From NCBI RefSeq assembly GCF_001592755.1, contig NZ_LUKF01000016.1:186001-250000 (forward strand): DNA of 64,000 bases. The letters run 5' to 3'. Position 1 is the first letter of the stretch; every line of letters starts with the position of its first letter. This document shows, one piece after another, positions 52,060-61,101 of the stretch. The translations under genes were made by a program, and so were the position numbers. The notes under the pieces are model-generated. The model did no database searches. It had not been told where the DNA came from and saw only the letters and a list, made by a program, of their open reading frames with translations. The DNA is from Bdellovibrio bacteriovorus (GTDB taxonomy: Bacteria > Bdellovibrionota > Bdellovibrionia > Bdellovibrionales > Bdellovibrionaceae).

Positions 52060-52092
52060 ATGGGATGGCTTAGGTTAGGCCATCCCATTTCG
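52060..52092 (-). terminator. intrinsic terminator of the protease gene
   Basis: AAATGGGATGGC and GCCATCCCATTT form a 12-bp stem with a 9-base loop, followed by a T-run on the minus strand. Confidence 0.9.
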
Positions 52093-52118
52093 CTTTATTC
52101 TTTTTTTTCCGTGACGGA

Positions 52119-53015
52119 TTATTTGCTTAACTTAAGCGCCGTTTCGCGAATCCAGTTATTATAGTAAACCGTGTTGGTGTAAACACCCACGCTATCGCAA
52201 AGCTGACTTCCACGACTCGTAATTCCGAAAAGGAAATACTGGCCATTTTTTTGTACATACGCAGGACCGCCAGAGTCACCACTGCAAGTGCCGCGGCCTT
52301 TGGATTCATCCAAAAAGACTTCTGTTTCAGTTAAAAACGATACGGGTGCTGTCGTTTGACGAAGTTCTCCGTCGCCCGACATATCGACCTTCAAGCAATT
52401 TTTTAGGTTGTCGTCGCAGATCACTTCACCGTACTCAATGGCTTCTTCGATATCGCGAACTTTACGGGCATCGATCGGTTCAAGATCGATATGAGAGACG
52501 CCATAGCCGGCTAAAGTCACTACAAAACCTTTTTTTAAAATGCTGTCGTCTTGAAGAAGAGCTACCGGTTTATATCCGGCAGGAAGTTTCCCCGGGAATT
52601 TCAGGATCGCGATATCGCCCCAGTCCGTTTCTTTTTCTTCTTGTTCTTCTGGCTTATAAGAAGAATGAACTTGGATGGCGCTGACAGTGCGAGTCAGTTC
52701 TTGTTGCACATCAGGTTCGCGGATCGACATTGTGGCATCAATATCGACACCGAAAACGATTTTAAGCTTCGAAGGCTTTGATGTCGCACAGTGAGCGGCT
52801 GTCAAAACCAGGTTTTCTGAAATCAACGAGCCCGTGCAGATAGAATTGTCTTGGGTATCATAGATGCCGACGATTCCTGAAGCGATGGCGGCGTTTTCTG
52901 CGACCATACTACCGCCCATAATTGCAGCATCCTTTTTAAGTTCCACACCCGGTTGAGATTTAGGTGTGCAGGACACCAAAGCAATAAGACCTAAAACCAA
53001 GACACTACGAGACAT
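52119..53015 (-). CDS. trypsin-like serine protease, lipoprotein
   Basis: A 298-residue protease from the ATG at MSRSVLVLG. Lipobox LVSC (Cys16) means it is a surface or periplasmic lipoprotein. The catalytic triad of the chymotrypsin fold is visible: His in LTAAHC (His75), Asp in DIAILKF (about 150) and Ser in GTCSGDSGGP (about 245). The start IMGG at about 32 resembles an activation site. Probably used for prey-protein digestion or envelope work; inference. Confidence 0.94.
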   Translation of the reverse strand: MSRSVLVLGLIALVSCTPKSQPGVELKKDAAIMGGSMVAENAAIASGIVGIYDTQDNSICTGSLISENLVLTAAHCATSKPSKLKIVFGVDIDATMSIREPDVQQELTRTVSAIQVHSSYKPEEQEEKETDWGDIAILKFPGKLPAGYKPVALLQDDSILKKGFVVTLAGYGVSHIDLEPIDARKVRDIEEAIEYGEVICDDNLKNCLKVDMSGDGELRQTTAPVSFLTETEVFLDESKGRGTCSGDSGGPAYVQKNGQYFLFGITSRGSQLCDSVGVYTNTVYYNNWIRETALKLSK

Positions 53016-53144
53016 TTCCACCCCTTAAAACAAAAGAGGGCTCTTATAAAAACAAGCTTACAAATCAGCAACATCTTTTTAAAAAAAGGCTTGGTCGAAT
53101 GACATATTGTTGCCCTTTTCCTCTGAAAGCCTAAACTATCAGGT

Positions 53145-54695
53145 ATGAAAAATTTTTATCAAGAAGGCCCTCGCCTTACGAACACTTATCGTGCTGATGA
53201 AACTCTTCAAAAATTTCTTAAAAAAATTCTGCCACCCGATGTGCAGAAAACCGCGCTTCCCCATTTAGATCATCTCGGCGAAAGAGCCGTCACGGATATG
53301 CTGGCGTGGGCTGCGGAAGCCGAAGCTCAACCTCCTCAACACATCCCCTTTGACCCTTGGGGTCGACGCATTGACGAAATTAAAACTTCCAATGGCTGGA
53401 AGGAATTAGAAAAAGTGGCGGCCACCGAAGGCATCGTGGCGACAGCTTATGATCGAAAGTTCGGATCTTTTTCCCGCGTCTATCAGATGGCTCTGCTTTA
53501 TTTGTATTCGCCAAGCTCGGCGATTTTTTCTTGTCCACTGGCCATGACCGACGGCGCGGCTCGCGCCTTAGAGCTTTACGCTGGTAATGACCTGAAAGAG
53601 CGCGCCCTGCCTCACCTCTTATCACGGGACCCCAAAACATTTTGGACCGCAGGTCAGTGGATGACAGAAAGAACTGGTGGTTCTGATGTCAGCGGTACTT
53701 CGACCGATGCTCACCCTTTCTCTGGAGAAAGTGCGTTTTCCGCAACCCATGCTTTGCACGGTACGAAATGGTTCACGTCTGCTACAACGTCGCAAATGGC
53801 TTTAACCCTGTCTCGACCCGACGGGGCTCCCGCTGGTTCAAAAGGTTTAAGCTTGTTTTACCTTGAGCTTCGCAACAACCAAGGTCAGTTGAATAACATT
53901 CAGATTCATCGTCTTAAGGATAAATTAGGAACAAAAGCTCTGCCGACTGCCGAGCTGAGCTTGCAAGGTACGCCCGCACGCATCGTGGGTGGCGAAGGCG
54001 ACGGAATTAAAAAAATCGCCAGCGTTTTAAATATCACGCGCATTTATAACTCCATCTGCGCTTTAGGTCACATGCGCCGCGCTTTAGATCTGATTCAAGA
54101 CTATTCACGCAAACGCAAAGCTTTCGGAAAACTTTTAATGGACCACCCTCTGCATCGCGAAACTTTGCATGCCTTGGAAGCAGACTTCCGTGGCTGTTTT
54201 GCGTTTAGTTTTTTTGTCGCGCATCTTTTAGGCCAAGAAGAGGTCGGCGAGATTTCCGCGTCGCAAAGAGTCCTCTTACGCTCGTTAACACCGATTTTAA
54301 AACTCTACACGGCAAAAAAATCGATTCAAATTTCCAGCGAAGTCGTCGAAATGTTCGGCGGAGCTGGTTACGTCGAGGACACAGGTTTACCGCGGCTTTT
54401 ACGTGACGCCCAGGTGTTTTCAATCTGGGAAGGGACCACCAACGTCCTTTCATTAGATATGCTGCGTGCATTTGAAAAAGAACAGGCGCTGCCGATTTTG
54501 ATGGAGTATTTTAAAAACTGCCAAGCGATGAAAGACTCCGCGCCTGCCTTTATTGATAAATGGACGATTTTACAGAAGCAGATCGGCGCTTTAGCGAAGG
54601 GCTCCCCTGAAGAATGGGAAGCCCATGCCCGCCGTCTGGCCTTCATGGTCGGCGATTTAATGTGCGAAAGTCTTATCCACGAATATTCGCTTTAG
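53145..54695 (+). CDS. AidB-like acyl-CoA dehydrogenase
   Basis: A 516-residue flavoprotein of the acyl-CoA dehydrogenase superfamily, longer than beta-oxidation enzymes. Family blocks: TERTGGSDV (about 177-185; flavin loop), WFTSATTSQMALTLSRPDG, GTKALPTAEL, and the C-terminal EMFGGAGYVEDTGLPRLLRDAQVFSIWEGTTNVLSLD. The last block is typical of AidB/ACAD11-like proteins. The substrate is unclear; AidB is linked to alkylation response. Its end overlaps the convergent HTTM gene by 23 bases. Confidence 0.9.
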   Translation: MKNFYQEGPRLTNTYRADETLQKFLKKILPPDVQKTALPHLDHLGERAVTDMLAWAAEAEAQPPQHIPFDPWGRRIDEIKTSNGWKELEKVAATEGIVATAYDRKFGSFSRVYQMALLYLYSPSSAIFSCPLAMTDGAARALELYAGNDLKERALPHLLSRDPKTFWTAGQWMTERTGGSDVSGTSTDAHPFSGESAFSATHALHGTKWFTSATTSQMALTLSRPDGAPAGSKGLSLFYLELRNNQGQLNNIQIHRLKDKLGTKALPTAELSLQGTPARIVGGEGDGIKKIASVLNITRIYNSICALGHMRRALDLIQDYSRKRKAFGKLLMDHPLHRETLHALEADFRGCFAFSFFVAHLLGQEEVGEISASQRVLLRSLTPILKLYTAKKSIQISSEVVEMFGGAGYVEDTGLPRLLRDAQVFSIWEGTTNVLSLDMLRAFEKEQALPILMEYFKNCQAMKDSAPAFIDKWTILQKQIGALAKGSPEEWEAHARRLAFMVGDLMCESLIHEYSL

Positions 54696-55641
54696 CAGTC
54701 TTCAAGAGCCCGCGAGGAAGAGTGAACTTTGCAAACAGAGTTCCCTTCTTTGCGGCATCAAGCGCCCACTGGATGTCTCGAGATTCCACCATACACAGCA
54801 TTCCAACGATCATAACCCACTCAAAGAGGGGGATGCTCATCGAAATTTCAATGCCTAAATGCAGGCCGATTCCCGCAAGCAAAACCCAGTAACGGAATTC
54901 ACGAATCCATACGAGTGTCCCTAAAGAAAACTCAATGATTAAAGTAGACCAAGTTAAAAACTTAATCGCCATCATATCATTTAAGATGGGCAGTGGCACC
55001 CGCATGAACTCATCCAAACGAGTGGCAATGTAAACAGCCGTACCGTCAGCCCACAAAGGCCCTTTCATTTTAAACATCACTGTTGCGATGTAAATCACGC
55101 TAAACTGAATCTGAATCAGACGCAAAGCCCACGGCGCTTTTTCAGGAACAGTATCGGCCGCAAGCTTTTTTCTTTTAATCAATAGCCAACGGTCGAAAGA
55201 ATACAAAGCGCCCGCCGGAGTGAAAAATAAAAGAAACAGGAAATTGCGAATCACGACATCAGAACTATTCAAAACAAAAACGTTTCGATTATGGAACGAA
55301 AGCAACGTGAAGAATGCAATTGCGATTGATGTGCGAGTAAAACATCCCAAAAGCACCCCGATAGCACCCAACAGATTTAACAGAGCTAGCAACTCCGCCA
55401 CCCCGGCTTGATTCGGAAAGAGCTCAAACAGATTGAATCGAAAGCCATGACTAAATTTAAGCGCGGTTGGCAGACTCAAAAGTCCATCAACGCCCCAGAA
55501 TATATCCAGATGGCTCCACATCATAAACCAATTAATCAGTAGAATTACCCCAAACGCGATTCGCAAGATGGCCACGCTATGAACGGGTTGCGGCTTAAAA
55601 AAGAAATCGTTCAATGAACTAGTTATTGTTGTTAGCTTCAT
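54673..55641 (-). CDS. HTTM-domain (gamma-carboxylase-like) membrane protein
   Basis: A 322-residue membrane protein with about eight helices matching the HTTM domain (horizontally transferred transmembrane domain, as in vitamin-K-dependent gamma-carboxylase). Blocks: SVAILRIAFGVILLINW, HRNVFVLNSSDVVIRNFLFLLFFTPAG and IQIQFSVIYIATVMFKMKG-PLWADGTAVY. The start was placed at the ATG after the partner gene's stop region; the overlap with that gene is 23 bases. Carboxylation is not implied; the biochemical role of bacterial HTTM proteins is mostly unknown. Confidence 0.85.
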   Translation of the reverse strand: MKLTTITSSLNDFFFKPQPVHSVAILRIAFGVILLINWFMMWSHLDIFWGVDGLLSLPTALKFSHGFRFNLFELFPNQAGVAELLALLNLLGAIGVLLGCFTRTSIAIAFFTLLSFHNRNVFVLNSSDVVIRNFLFLLFFTPAGALYSFDRWLLIKRKKLAADTVPEKAPWALRLIQIQFSVIYIATVMFKMKGPLWADGTAVYIATRLDEFMRVPLPILNDMMAIKFLTWSTLIIEFSLGTLVWIREFRYWVLLAGIGLHLGIEISMSIPLFEWVMIVGMLCMVESRDIQWALDAAKKGTLFAKFTLPRGLLKTAKANIRG

Positions 55642-56194
55642 GGCGAACCTGCTGATGGGGTTTAAATTGGAAAACATTTTCAGAAGTGAACTTGCTGCTT
55701 AATGTTCCATGGGGAATAAAAACTTTCGTGGGAGCCGCGACAATATTGTGATGGCGATAAAATTCCAGAGATTCAAACTCGCGTCCGCGCCCCTGTTTTT
55801 CTAGTTTCATCACCTCACGTGATACATACTTCGCCAGATCAGACCACAAGTCGGTTTTCTCCATGGGGATGAGGTTATCCTGTTGGAATTTTCTAAATCT
55901 TTCTCCGGATGTGAAGCGATCAAAACTATCCATTTGCGAAGGACGCGGGAACGTCCATTGTTCTGTGGATCCATCTTTAAAGTTAATCGTCGCCGTCAGG
56001 TACGAATTCACTGCCGACGGATTCGGCGCGAACATACTCCAAGGCTGATCAAGCGCAAAAAATATTTGATAGCGCGCCAGCGATTTTAAAATTCTATCGC
56101 CAACCACACTGCGATCCGGAAGCCCTGCCGTTACTAACATTATTATATGGACAGCAATAAACGCAGAAATCAGCGCCTTTTTTAGCTTAGCCAT
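55619..56194 (-). CDS. conserved partner of the HTTM protein
   Basis: A 191-residue protein with one N-terminal hydrophobic segment (about 7-24) and a periplasmic beta-type domain with the motif QPWSMFAPNPSAVNSYLTA (about 51-69), which is typical of small proteins encoded next to HTTM genes. It overlaps the HTTM gene by 23 bases and is transcribed with it. Function unknown; the pair likely forms one membrane complex. Confidence 0.75.
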   Translation of the reverse strand: MAKLKKALISAFIAVHIIMLVTAGLPDRSVVGDRILKSLARYQIFFALDQPWSMFAPNPSAVNSYLTATINFKDGSTEQWTFPRPSQMDSFDRFTSGERFRKFQQDNLIPMEKTDLWSDLAKYVSREVMKLEKQGRGREFESLEFYRHHNIVAAPTKVFIPHGTLSSKFTSENVFQFKPHQQVRHEANNNN

Positions 56195-56512
56195 CAGTCA
56201 CCCACCCTTTTTCTTGTAATCCAGCAGGGCAATCTACTTCCACGCCTCCTGTCCGGTCCATTTTCATTCGGGCAAAGTAGATTAAATAACCTCGCACTTA
56301 GATTTCTAGGGCTTAAGAAAGATAACGGACACTTACGTGGAACCTCTTGGACCTGTGTAAAACTTATGGCCATTGGGGACGTAGAAGGTCACTCAGCAAC
56401 AAGGATTGCTCGCGAGGGTAAAACCAGTTTCTTATGGTCACCCAAAGACTGTGGCACACACCTTGTATTACGAACCCCAGATTGTGGAATCATTTTTAAA
56501 TAGGAACCTCTC
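56195..56512. other. 318-base non-coding region
   Basis: No gene is supported. The stretch contains the incomplete palindromic repeat at 56231 and low-complexity sequence before the L,D-transpeptidase gene. Its last part must hold that gene's promoter, but no clear -10/-35 pair was found. Confidence 0.6.
56231..56283. repeat. palindromic repeat, copy 5 (interrupted)
   Basis: AATCTACTT and AAGTAGATT are 9-bp arms separated by 35 bases, and the left flank GGGCAATCTACT is the same as at copy 4. The CCAC of the core follows the left arm but its partner is missing, so it is a degenerate member. Confidence 0.5.
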
Positions 56513-57424
56513 ATGTTCAAAGCACTAAGCCTCATTTCCGTCACGCTCCTAAGCTTACAAAGCTGGGCTGGCAGCATCTATGACGTCAAGATTAAGAACG
56601 TACCTCTTTATGATGTTTTTAAGAAACAAGGGATTCCCGAAGCCGCCCTTCAACGAACTTTTGAATTCTTGGATGTCAATGGCGGTAAAACTGTTCGCGT
56701 TCGCACTAAGGTGCGTGGTCGCACGGCCACTTTCATGACCGAAAAAGAAGTCACGATTAAAGACGACAACATGGCGGCGATCATCGATTTCTCGTTGCCA
56801 TCCAGCGAACGTCGCCTGTTCGTTATGAACTTAAAAACCGGCGCCGTTTCAAAACACTTTGTCGCTCACGGCAAAGGTTCTGGCGTGAAAGTGGCTTCGA
56901 AGTTTTCAAATATCGACGGATCAAAAATGTCTTCACTAGGGTTCTACCTGGGAGGCAGCACTTACTATGGTTCACATGGTGAATCCTTGAACCTGTATGG
57001 TTTGGAAACGACGAATAGCAAGGCGGCAGAGCGTGATATCGTCATGCACGCAGCAAACTATGTTTCTGAAGATTTCGTGAAATCGCAAGGCCGTTTGGGA
57101 CGCAGCTGGGGTTGCCCAGCGGTGGCGCCTGGAATCTTACCTAAGATGATCAATAACTTTAAAGAAGGCGGCGTTATCTATGCCTATCATAAAGACTTGA
57201 TCAAGGCGTCTACGAAGAACCCGACTCTTCAAGAAGTTGAACACGATGGTGATGACGAGGACATCGATTTACCAGGAGAGGAAGAATCTATTCGTAACGG
57301 TGGAGCTCCGATCAAAACCGCCGAGGTGAAGCAAGAGTCTGTCGGTGAATTGGCCAATGCTCCTGTCCCAACGCCAGCGCCTCGCGAACAAATCGCGACT
57401 CCGGCGCCGACAGAACAAAAATAA
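56513..57424 (+). CDS. L,D-transpeptidase (YkuD_2-type) secreted enzyme
   Basis: A 303-residue secreted protein with a signal peptide (about 1-20). The catalytic domain (about 95-220) has RLFVMNLKTGAVSKHFVAHGKGSG, H179 in VMHAANY and the nucleophile Cys201 in GRSWGCPAVAP. This C-P-A-V form is the family with a murein L,D-transpeptidase catalytic domain, used for crosslinking or modifying peptidoglycan. The C-terminal tail (about 235-303) is acidic then proline-rich. In a predator, LD-transpeptidases are known to act on prey walls; for this copy that is inference. Confidence 0.88.
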   Translation: MFKALSLISVTLLSLQSWAGSIYDVKIKNVPLYDVFKKQGIPEAALQRTFEFLDVNGGKTVRVRTKVRGRTATFMTEKEVTIKDDNMAAIIDFSLPSSERRLFVMNLKTGAVSKHFVAHGKGSGVKVASKFSNIDGSKMSSLGFYLGGSTYYGSHGESLNLYGLETTNSKAAERDIVMHAANYVSEDFVKSQGRLGRSWGCPAVAPGILPKMINNFKEGGVIYAYHKDLIKASTKNPTLQEVEHDGDDEDIDLPGEEESIRNGGAPIKTAEVKQESVGELANAPVPTPAPREQIATPAPTEQK

Positions 57425-57445
57425 TTTTCGTCGGACAATAAAAAT

Positions 57446-57478
57446 AAAAAAGGGATGCTTTTCACAGCATCCCTTTTT
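57446..57478. terminator. bidirectional intrinsic terminator
   Basis: AAAAAAGGGATGC and GCATCCCTTTTT form a stem of 12 pairs with an 8-base loop, between the convergent L,D-transpeptidase and manC genes. Confidence 0.9.
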
Positions 57479-57482
57479 GTTT

Positions 57483-58859
57483 TTAGGACCTCTTGTAATC
57501 GTCCTGATATCTGACGATATCGTCTTCGCCAAAGTAGCTTCCCAGCTGCACTTCCACAAATTCCAGCATCTCATTCGTGTTATTGCGAATACGGTGTTTT
57601 GCGCCCAATGGAATATGGATATGCGTCCCCGCCTTGACCGGAATGACCTCATCATTGAGTACCACTTCGCCAGAGCCCACAGTGATCGTCCAATGCTCTT
57701 CACGCTTTGCATGCGATTGATACGAAATCTGAGAGTGCGGATTCACGCGAATGACTTTGGATTTAAAATGAGGCGTGTCCTTCAAAATCTCAAAGTAACC
57801 CCAAGGGCGATACTCAAACACATGATCTTTCACGAGGGAAGATTTATGCTGAGTCAAAGTTTCCACCACGTGACGAACATCTTGAGACAAACCTTTTTTA
57901 ACCAACATCAAAGCGTCTTGAGTGTCGACGACAATCACGTCATCCAAGCCCACCAACGAATAATTTTTTTCTTTAGGGCCGAAGACGAAGTTGTTATGCC
58001 CTTTGACGTTGATGAGGTCGTGGCTTTTCTTCAAAGAAGAAACCGCATCCCAAGAACCCACATCGCTCCAACCGAATTCCGCGGGAATACAAGTCAGCTC
58101 TTCGCCGCCTAGTTTTTCCATGATCGCGTAATCGATCGAAATGCTTTGCACTTTTCCGTAGATCTCGGCCAGATTCGAAGAGTCTTCTTTTAGATTTGAA
58201 ATCTGCTTCCACATTTCCGGCTGATGTTTTTCAAACAAGCTGATCATGTGCGACACTTTGAAAACAAAAATTCCCGCGTTCCAGCTGAAACTTCCTTGAG
58301 CAATAAACTCTTTGGCTTTTTGCAAATCCGGTTTTTCGTGGAATTTCACAACAGAATACGCTTTGTGCGCACCTTGTTCTTTCAGACTGACCGCACGTGT
58401 TTGAATATAACCGTAACCCGTTTCCGGATACGAAGGCGTGATCCCTAAAGTAACAACGCGGTTTTCATCCGCCACAGTTTGAGCGAAGTTGACGACTTCA
58501 AGAAAGTTTTCTTCTTCAGCAATCAAGTGATCGGAAGGGAAAATCGCAACGACTTCATTGCTCAAACCTTTTTTCGCTAAAAGATGGCAAAGAGCTGCGA
58601 TGGCAGGAGCCGTGTTTTTCCCCATCGGTTCGTAAACGACTTGCACCGAAGTGGCTTTGTTTTGTTTTAAATTAAGCTCCGTCAAAGTCTCTAAGGCCTT
58701 GGAAGTCACGATCCACGGAGAGCCCAATTTTAAACATCTTTGCAAAGTCATCGTCTGCAAAGGTTGATCAAAAATCTCAGAAAATTGTTTAGGCATATGC
58801 TGGCGAGAGACCGGCCACAAGCGCGTTCCGCTTCCCCCAGAGAGTATCACTGGTATCAA
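57483..58859 (-). CDS. manC: mannose-1-phosphate guanylyltransferase / mannose-6-phosphate isomerase
   Basis: A 458-residue bifunctional enzyme that makes GDP-mannose. The start is TTG, chosen because a CGGAGG site sits at the right distance, so the protein begins with (M)IPVILSGGSGTRLWP. The nucleotidyl signature GGSGTRLWP is right at the start, followed by FPSDHLI, GYGYIQ and EKPDLQ. The C-terminal cupin (about 340-455) carries the isomerase: RPWGYFEIL, INPHSQISYQSHAKREEHWTI with metal His residues and IPLGAKHRI. Product feeds GDP-sugar and glycan routes; the gene is divergent from the sugar aminotransferase. Confidence 0.94.
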   Translation of the reverse strand: MIPVILSGGSGTRLWPVSRQHMPKQFSEIFDQPLQTMTLQRCLKLGSPWIVTSKALETLTELNLKQNKATSVQVVYEPMGKNTAPAIAALCHLLAKKGLSNEVVAIFPSDHLIAEEENFLEVVNFAQTVADENRVVTLGITPSYPETGYGYIQTRAVSLKEQGAHKAYSVVKFHEKPDLQKAKEFIAQGSFSWNAGIFVFKVSHMISLFEKHQPEMWKQISNLKEDSSNLAEIYGKVQSISIDYAIMEKLGGEELTCIPAEFGWSDVGSWDAVSSLKKSHDLINVKGHNNFVFGPKEKNYSLVGLDDVIVVDTQDALMLVKKGLSQDVRHVVETLTQHKSSLVKDHVFEYRPWGYFEILKDTPHFKSKVIRVNPHSQISYQSHAKREEHWTITVGSGEVVLNDEVIPVKAGTHIHIPLGAKHRIRNNTNEMLEFVEVQLGSYFGEDDIVRYQDDYKRS

Positions 58860-59104
58860 AAGTACCTCCGAACCAAGTTCACAATCTATATCACTAAACC
58901 GTCTAAGTGCGTAATTATAGTCACAGATTTGGGGCATTTGGTCATAAAACTGAGGCCTTTTGTAAACAGCCGGCGTAGCTTCCTCACCACAGTGGACAAA
59001 AATGCTCTCGACCCAAAGCCGTAAAGCCTTGTCAGCGTGGACTTTTCTTTCGAAGAGGAGGATACTTTTTTTGTTTTAAAAACACTAGTTTGGAGGCTCT
59101 CAAA

Positions 59105-60214
59105 ATGTCTATCCCTTTTATTGACCTTAAGTCTCAGTACAAGGCTTTAAAAACCAATATCGACTCTCGCATTCAAAAAGTTTTGGATCACGGCGCTTAC
59201 GTCAACGGCCCTGAGGTTGTTGAACTTGAACAAACACTCGCAAAATACGTCGGCGTAAAACACTGTCTTACAATCGCCAACGGTACAGACGCTTTGTGGG
59301 TTCCTTTGATGGCTTTGGGCATCGGCCAAGGTGACGAAGTTATCACGACAGCTTTCTCTTTCATCGCCACAGCAGAAACTATCGTTCTTGCGGGTGCAAA
59401 ACCTATCTATGTCGACATTGATCCAAAAACTTTCAATATCGACGTTACGAAAATCGAAGCGGCGATCACTCCACGTACAAAAGCTATTATGCCTGTTTCT
59501 TTGTACGGCCAAATGCCAGAGATGGACAAAATCAACGAGATCGCAAAAAAACACAATTTGGCGGTTATTGAAGATGCGGCACAAAGCTTCGGCGCTCGCT
59601 ACAAAGACAAACGCAGCGGCAGCTTAACAACAGCGACAGGAACAAGCTTCTTCCCGGCAAAACCTTTGGGTTGTTACGGTGATGGTGGCGCGATCTTCAC
59701 GAACGACGACAATTTGGTAAAGATCATCAAAGAAATCCGCGAACACGGTTCTGAATCTCGTTACTACCACACTCGCCTTGGTATCAACGGCCGCTTGGAC
59801 ACGATCCAATGTGCGATCCTTCTTGCTAAAATGGAAAGATACGATTGGGAATTGGAACAACGTCAGCGCGTAGCAGATCGCTACAACGATGCGTTTTCTT
59901 CAATCAAAGCAGATGGTTTCTCAACTCCATTCGTTGAGTCTCACAACAAATCTGCTTGGGCTCAATACACATTGACGGTGAAAGACCGTGCGGCTTTCCA
60001 AAAGAAAATGACGGATGCGGGTGTTCCGACTTCTATCCACTACCCACGCATTATGCCAGATCAACCTTGGTACAAAGAGCACACGGCAGATCCAAAACAA
60101 GAATTGCCAATGGCTCGTTGGGCCGCAGAACACGTGATCAGCTTGCCTATGTATCCTGATATGGACAATGCGACTCAAGATAAAATCATCGCAGCAGTTA
60201 AAGGGGCGTTCTAA
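59105..60214 (+). CDS. WbpE-like sugar aminotransferase (DegT/DnrJ/EryC1)
   Basis: A 369-residue PLP enzyme starting at MSIPFIDLK with GGAGG upstream. It closely matches UDP-2-acetamido-3-oxo-glucuronate aminotransferases (WbpE/WlbC type): VLDHGAYVNGPEVVELE, NGTDAL, GDEVITT, VIEDAAQSFGA (about 154-164) and the PLP lysine in FFPAK (Lys186). It would aminate a nucleotide sugar for O-antigen or capsule. The stop and the start of kdsA share a base. Confidence 0.9.
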   Translation: MSIPFIDLKSQYKALKTNIDSRIQKVLDHGAYVNGPEVVELEQTLAKYVGVKHCLTIANGTDALWVPLMALGIGQGDEVITTAFSFIATAETIVLAGAKPIYVDIDPKTFNIDVTKIEAAITPRTKAIMPVSLYGQMPEMDKINEIAKKHNLAVIEDAAQSFGARYKDKRSGSLTTATGTSFFPAKPLGCYGDGGAIFTNDDNLVKIIKEIREHGSESRYYHTRLGINGRLDTIQCAILLAKMERYDWELEQRQRVADRYNDAFSSIKADGFSTPFVESHNKSAWAQYTLTVKDRAAFQKKMTDAGVPTSIHYPRIMPDQPWYKEHTADPKQELPMARWAAEHVISLPMYPDMDNATQDKIIAAVKGAF

Positions 60215-61065
60215 TGAATACCGGTTTTGGTCCTTTGAATAAACCTGTCGTACTAAAAAACGGCAGTGAAACTATCACTTGGGGCGACGGCAAAAATTTC
60301 GTCTTGTTCGCCGGTCCTGATATTATCGAAGATGAAGGCATGGTTCTCGAAACAGGAAAAGAAATCCAAAGAGTCACAAAAGCTTTGGGCATTCCTTGGA
60401 TCTTGAAATGCTCTTTTGATAAAGCCAATCGTCAAAGTGCTGCAAGTTTCCGCGGCCCGGGTGTGAACTCGGCGTTAAAAAGCCTTGAAAAAATCAAAGG
60501 CGAGCTGGGCTGCGCTCTTTTGACAGACGTTCACGAAACGATTCAAGTAAAAGAGACTGCAGAAGTTGCTGATGTATTGCAAATTCCTGCATTCCTTTCT
60601 CGTCAAACAGACTTGCTAGTGGAAACAGCGAAAACAGGCAAAGTGATTCATATCAAGAAGGGTCAATTCTTGGCTCCTTGGGATATGAAAGCGATTGCTC
60701 AAAAAGCCGTGAACGCTGGAAATGATAAAATCCTTCTTTGCGAACGCGGAACGACTTTCGGTTATAACCGTCTTATCAACGATATGACGGGCCTTGTGGA
60801 AATGCGCCGTTTGGGTTTCCCAGTGATCATGGATTGCACGCACTCGACACAGTTGCCAGGTGCAACGGGCGAAAGCAGCGGAGGTCGTGGTGACATGGTA
60901 TGGCCTTTAGCGCGTGCTGCGATGGCAGTGGGTGTTGATGGTATCTTCCTTGAGACTCATCCAAACCCTGAAAAGGCTTTGTGTGATGGACCGACGTCAT
61001 TACCACTTAAAAATCTTGAAACTGTTCTTACGAATCTTAAAAAAATCTGGACGACTCATTTCTAA
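60214..61065 (+). CDS. kdsA: KdsA, 3-deoxy-8-phosphooctulonate (KDO8P) synthase
   Basis: A 283-residue enzyme condensing PEP with arabinose-5-phosphate, the first committed step to KDO in the LPS inner core. Visible family residues: FAGPDIIEDEGM, KCSFDKANRQSAASFRGPG (PEP/arabinose sites), TDVHE, QIPAFLSRQTDLL and the C-terminal HSTQLPGATGESSGGRGDM block. Overlap with the aminotransferase gene makes translation coupled. Both genes feed surface glycan synthesis. Confidence 0.96.
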   Translation: MNTGFGPLNKPVVLKNGSETITWGDGKNFVLFAGPDIIEDEGMVLETGKEIQRVTKALGIPWILKCSFDKANRQSAASFRGPGVNSALKSLEKIKGELGCALLTDVHETIQVKETAEVADVLQIPAFLSRQTDLLVETAKTGKVIHIKKGQFLAPWDMKAIAQKAVNAGNDKILLCERGTTFGYNRLINDMTGLVEMRRLGFPVIMDCTHSTQLPGATGESSGGRGDMVWPLARAAMAVGVDGIFLETHPNPEKALCDGPTSLPLKNLETVLTNLKKIWTTHF

Positions 61066-61101
61066 GTAGAGTTCCGTCCTGAATTCAAGTAAGACTGAAC
61101 C

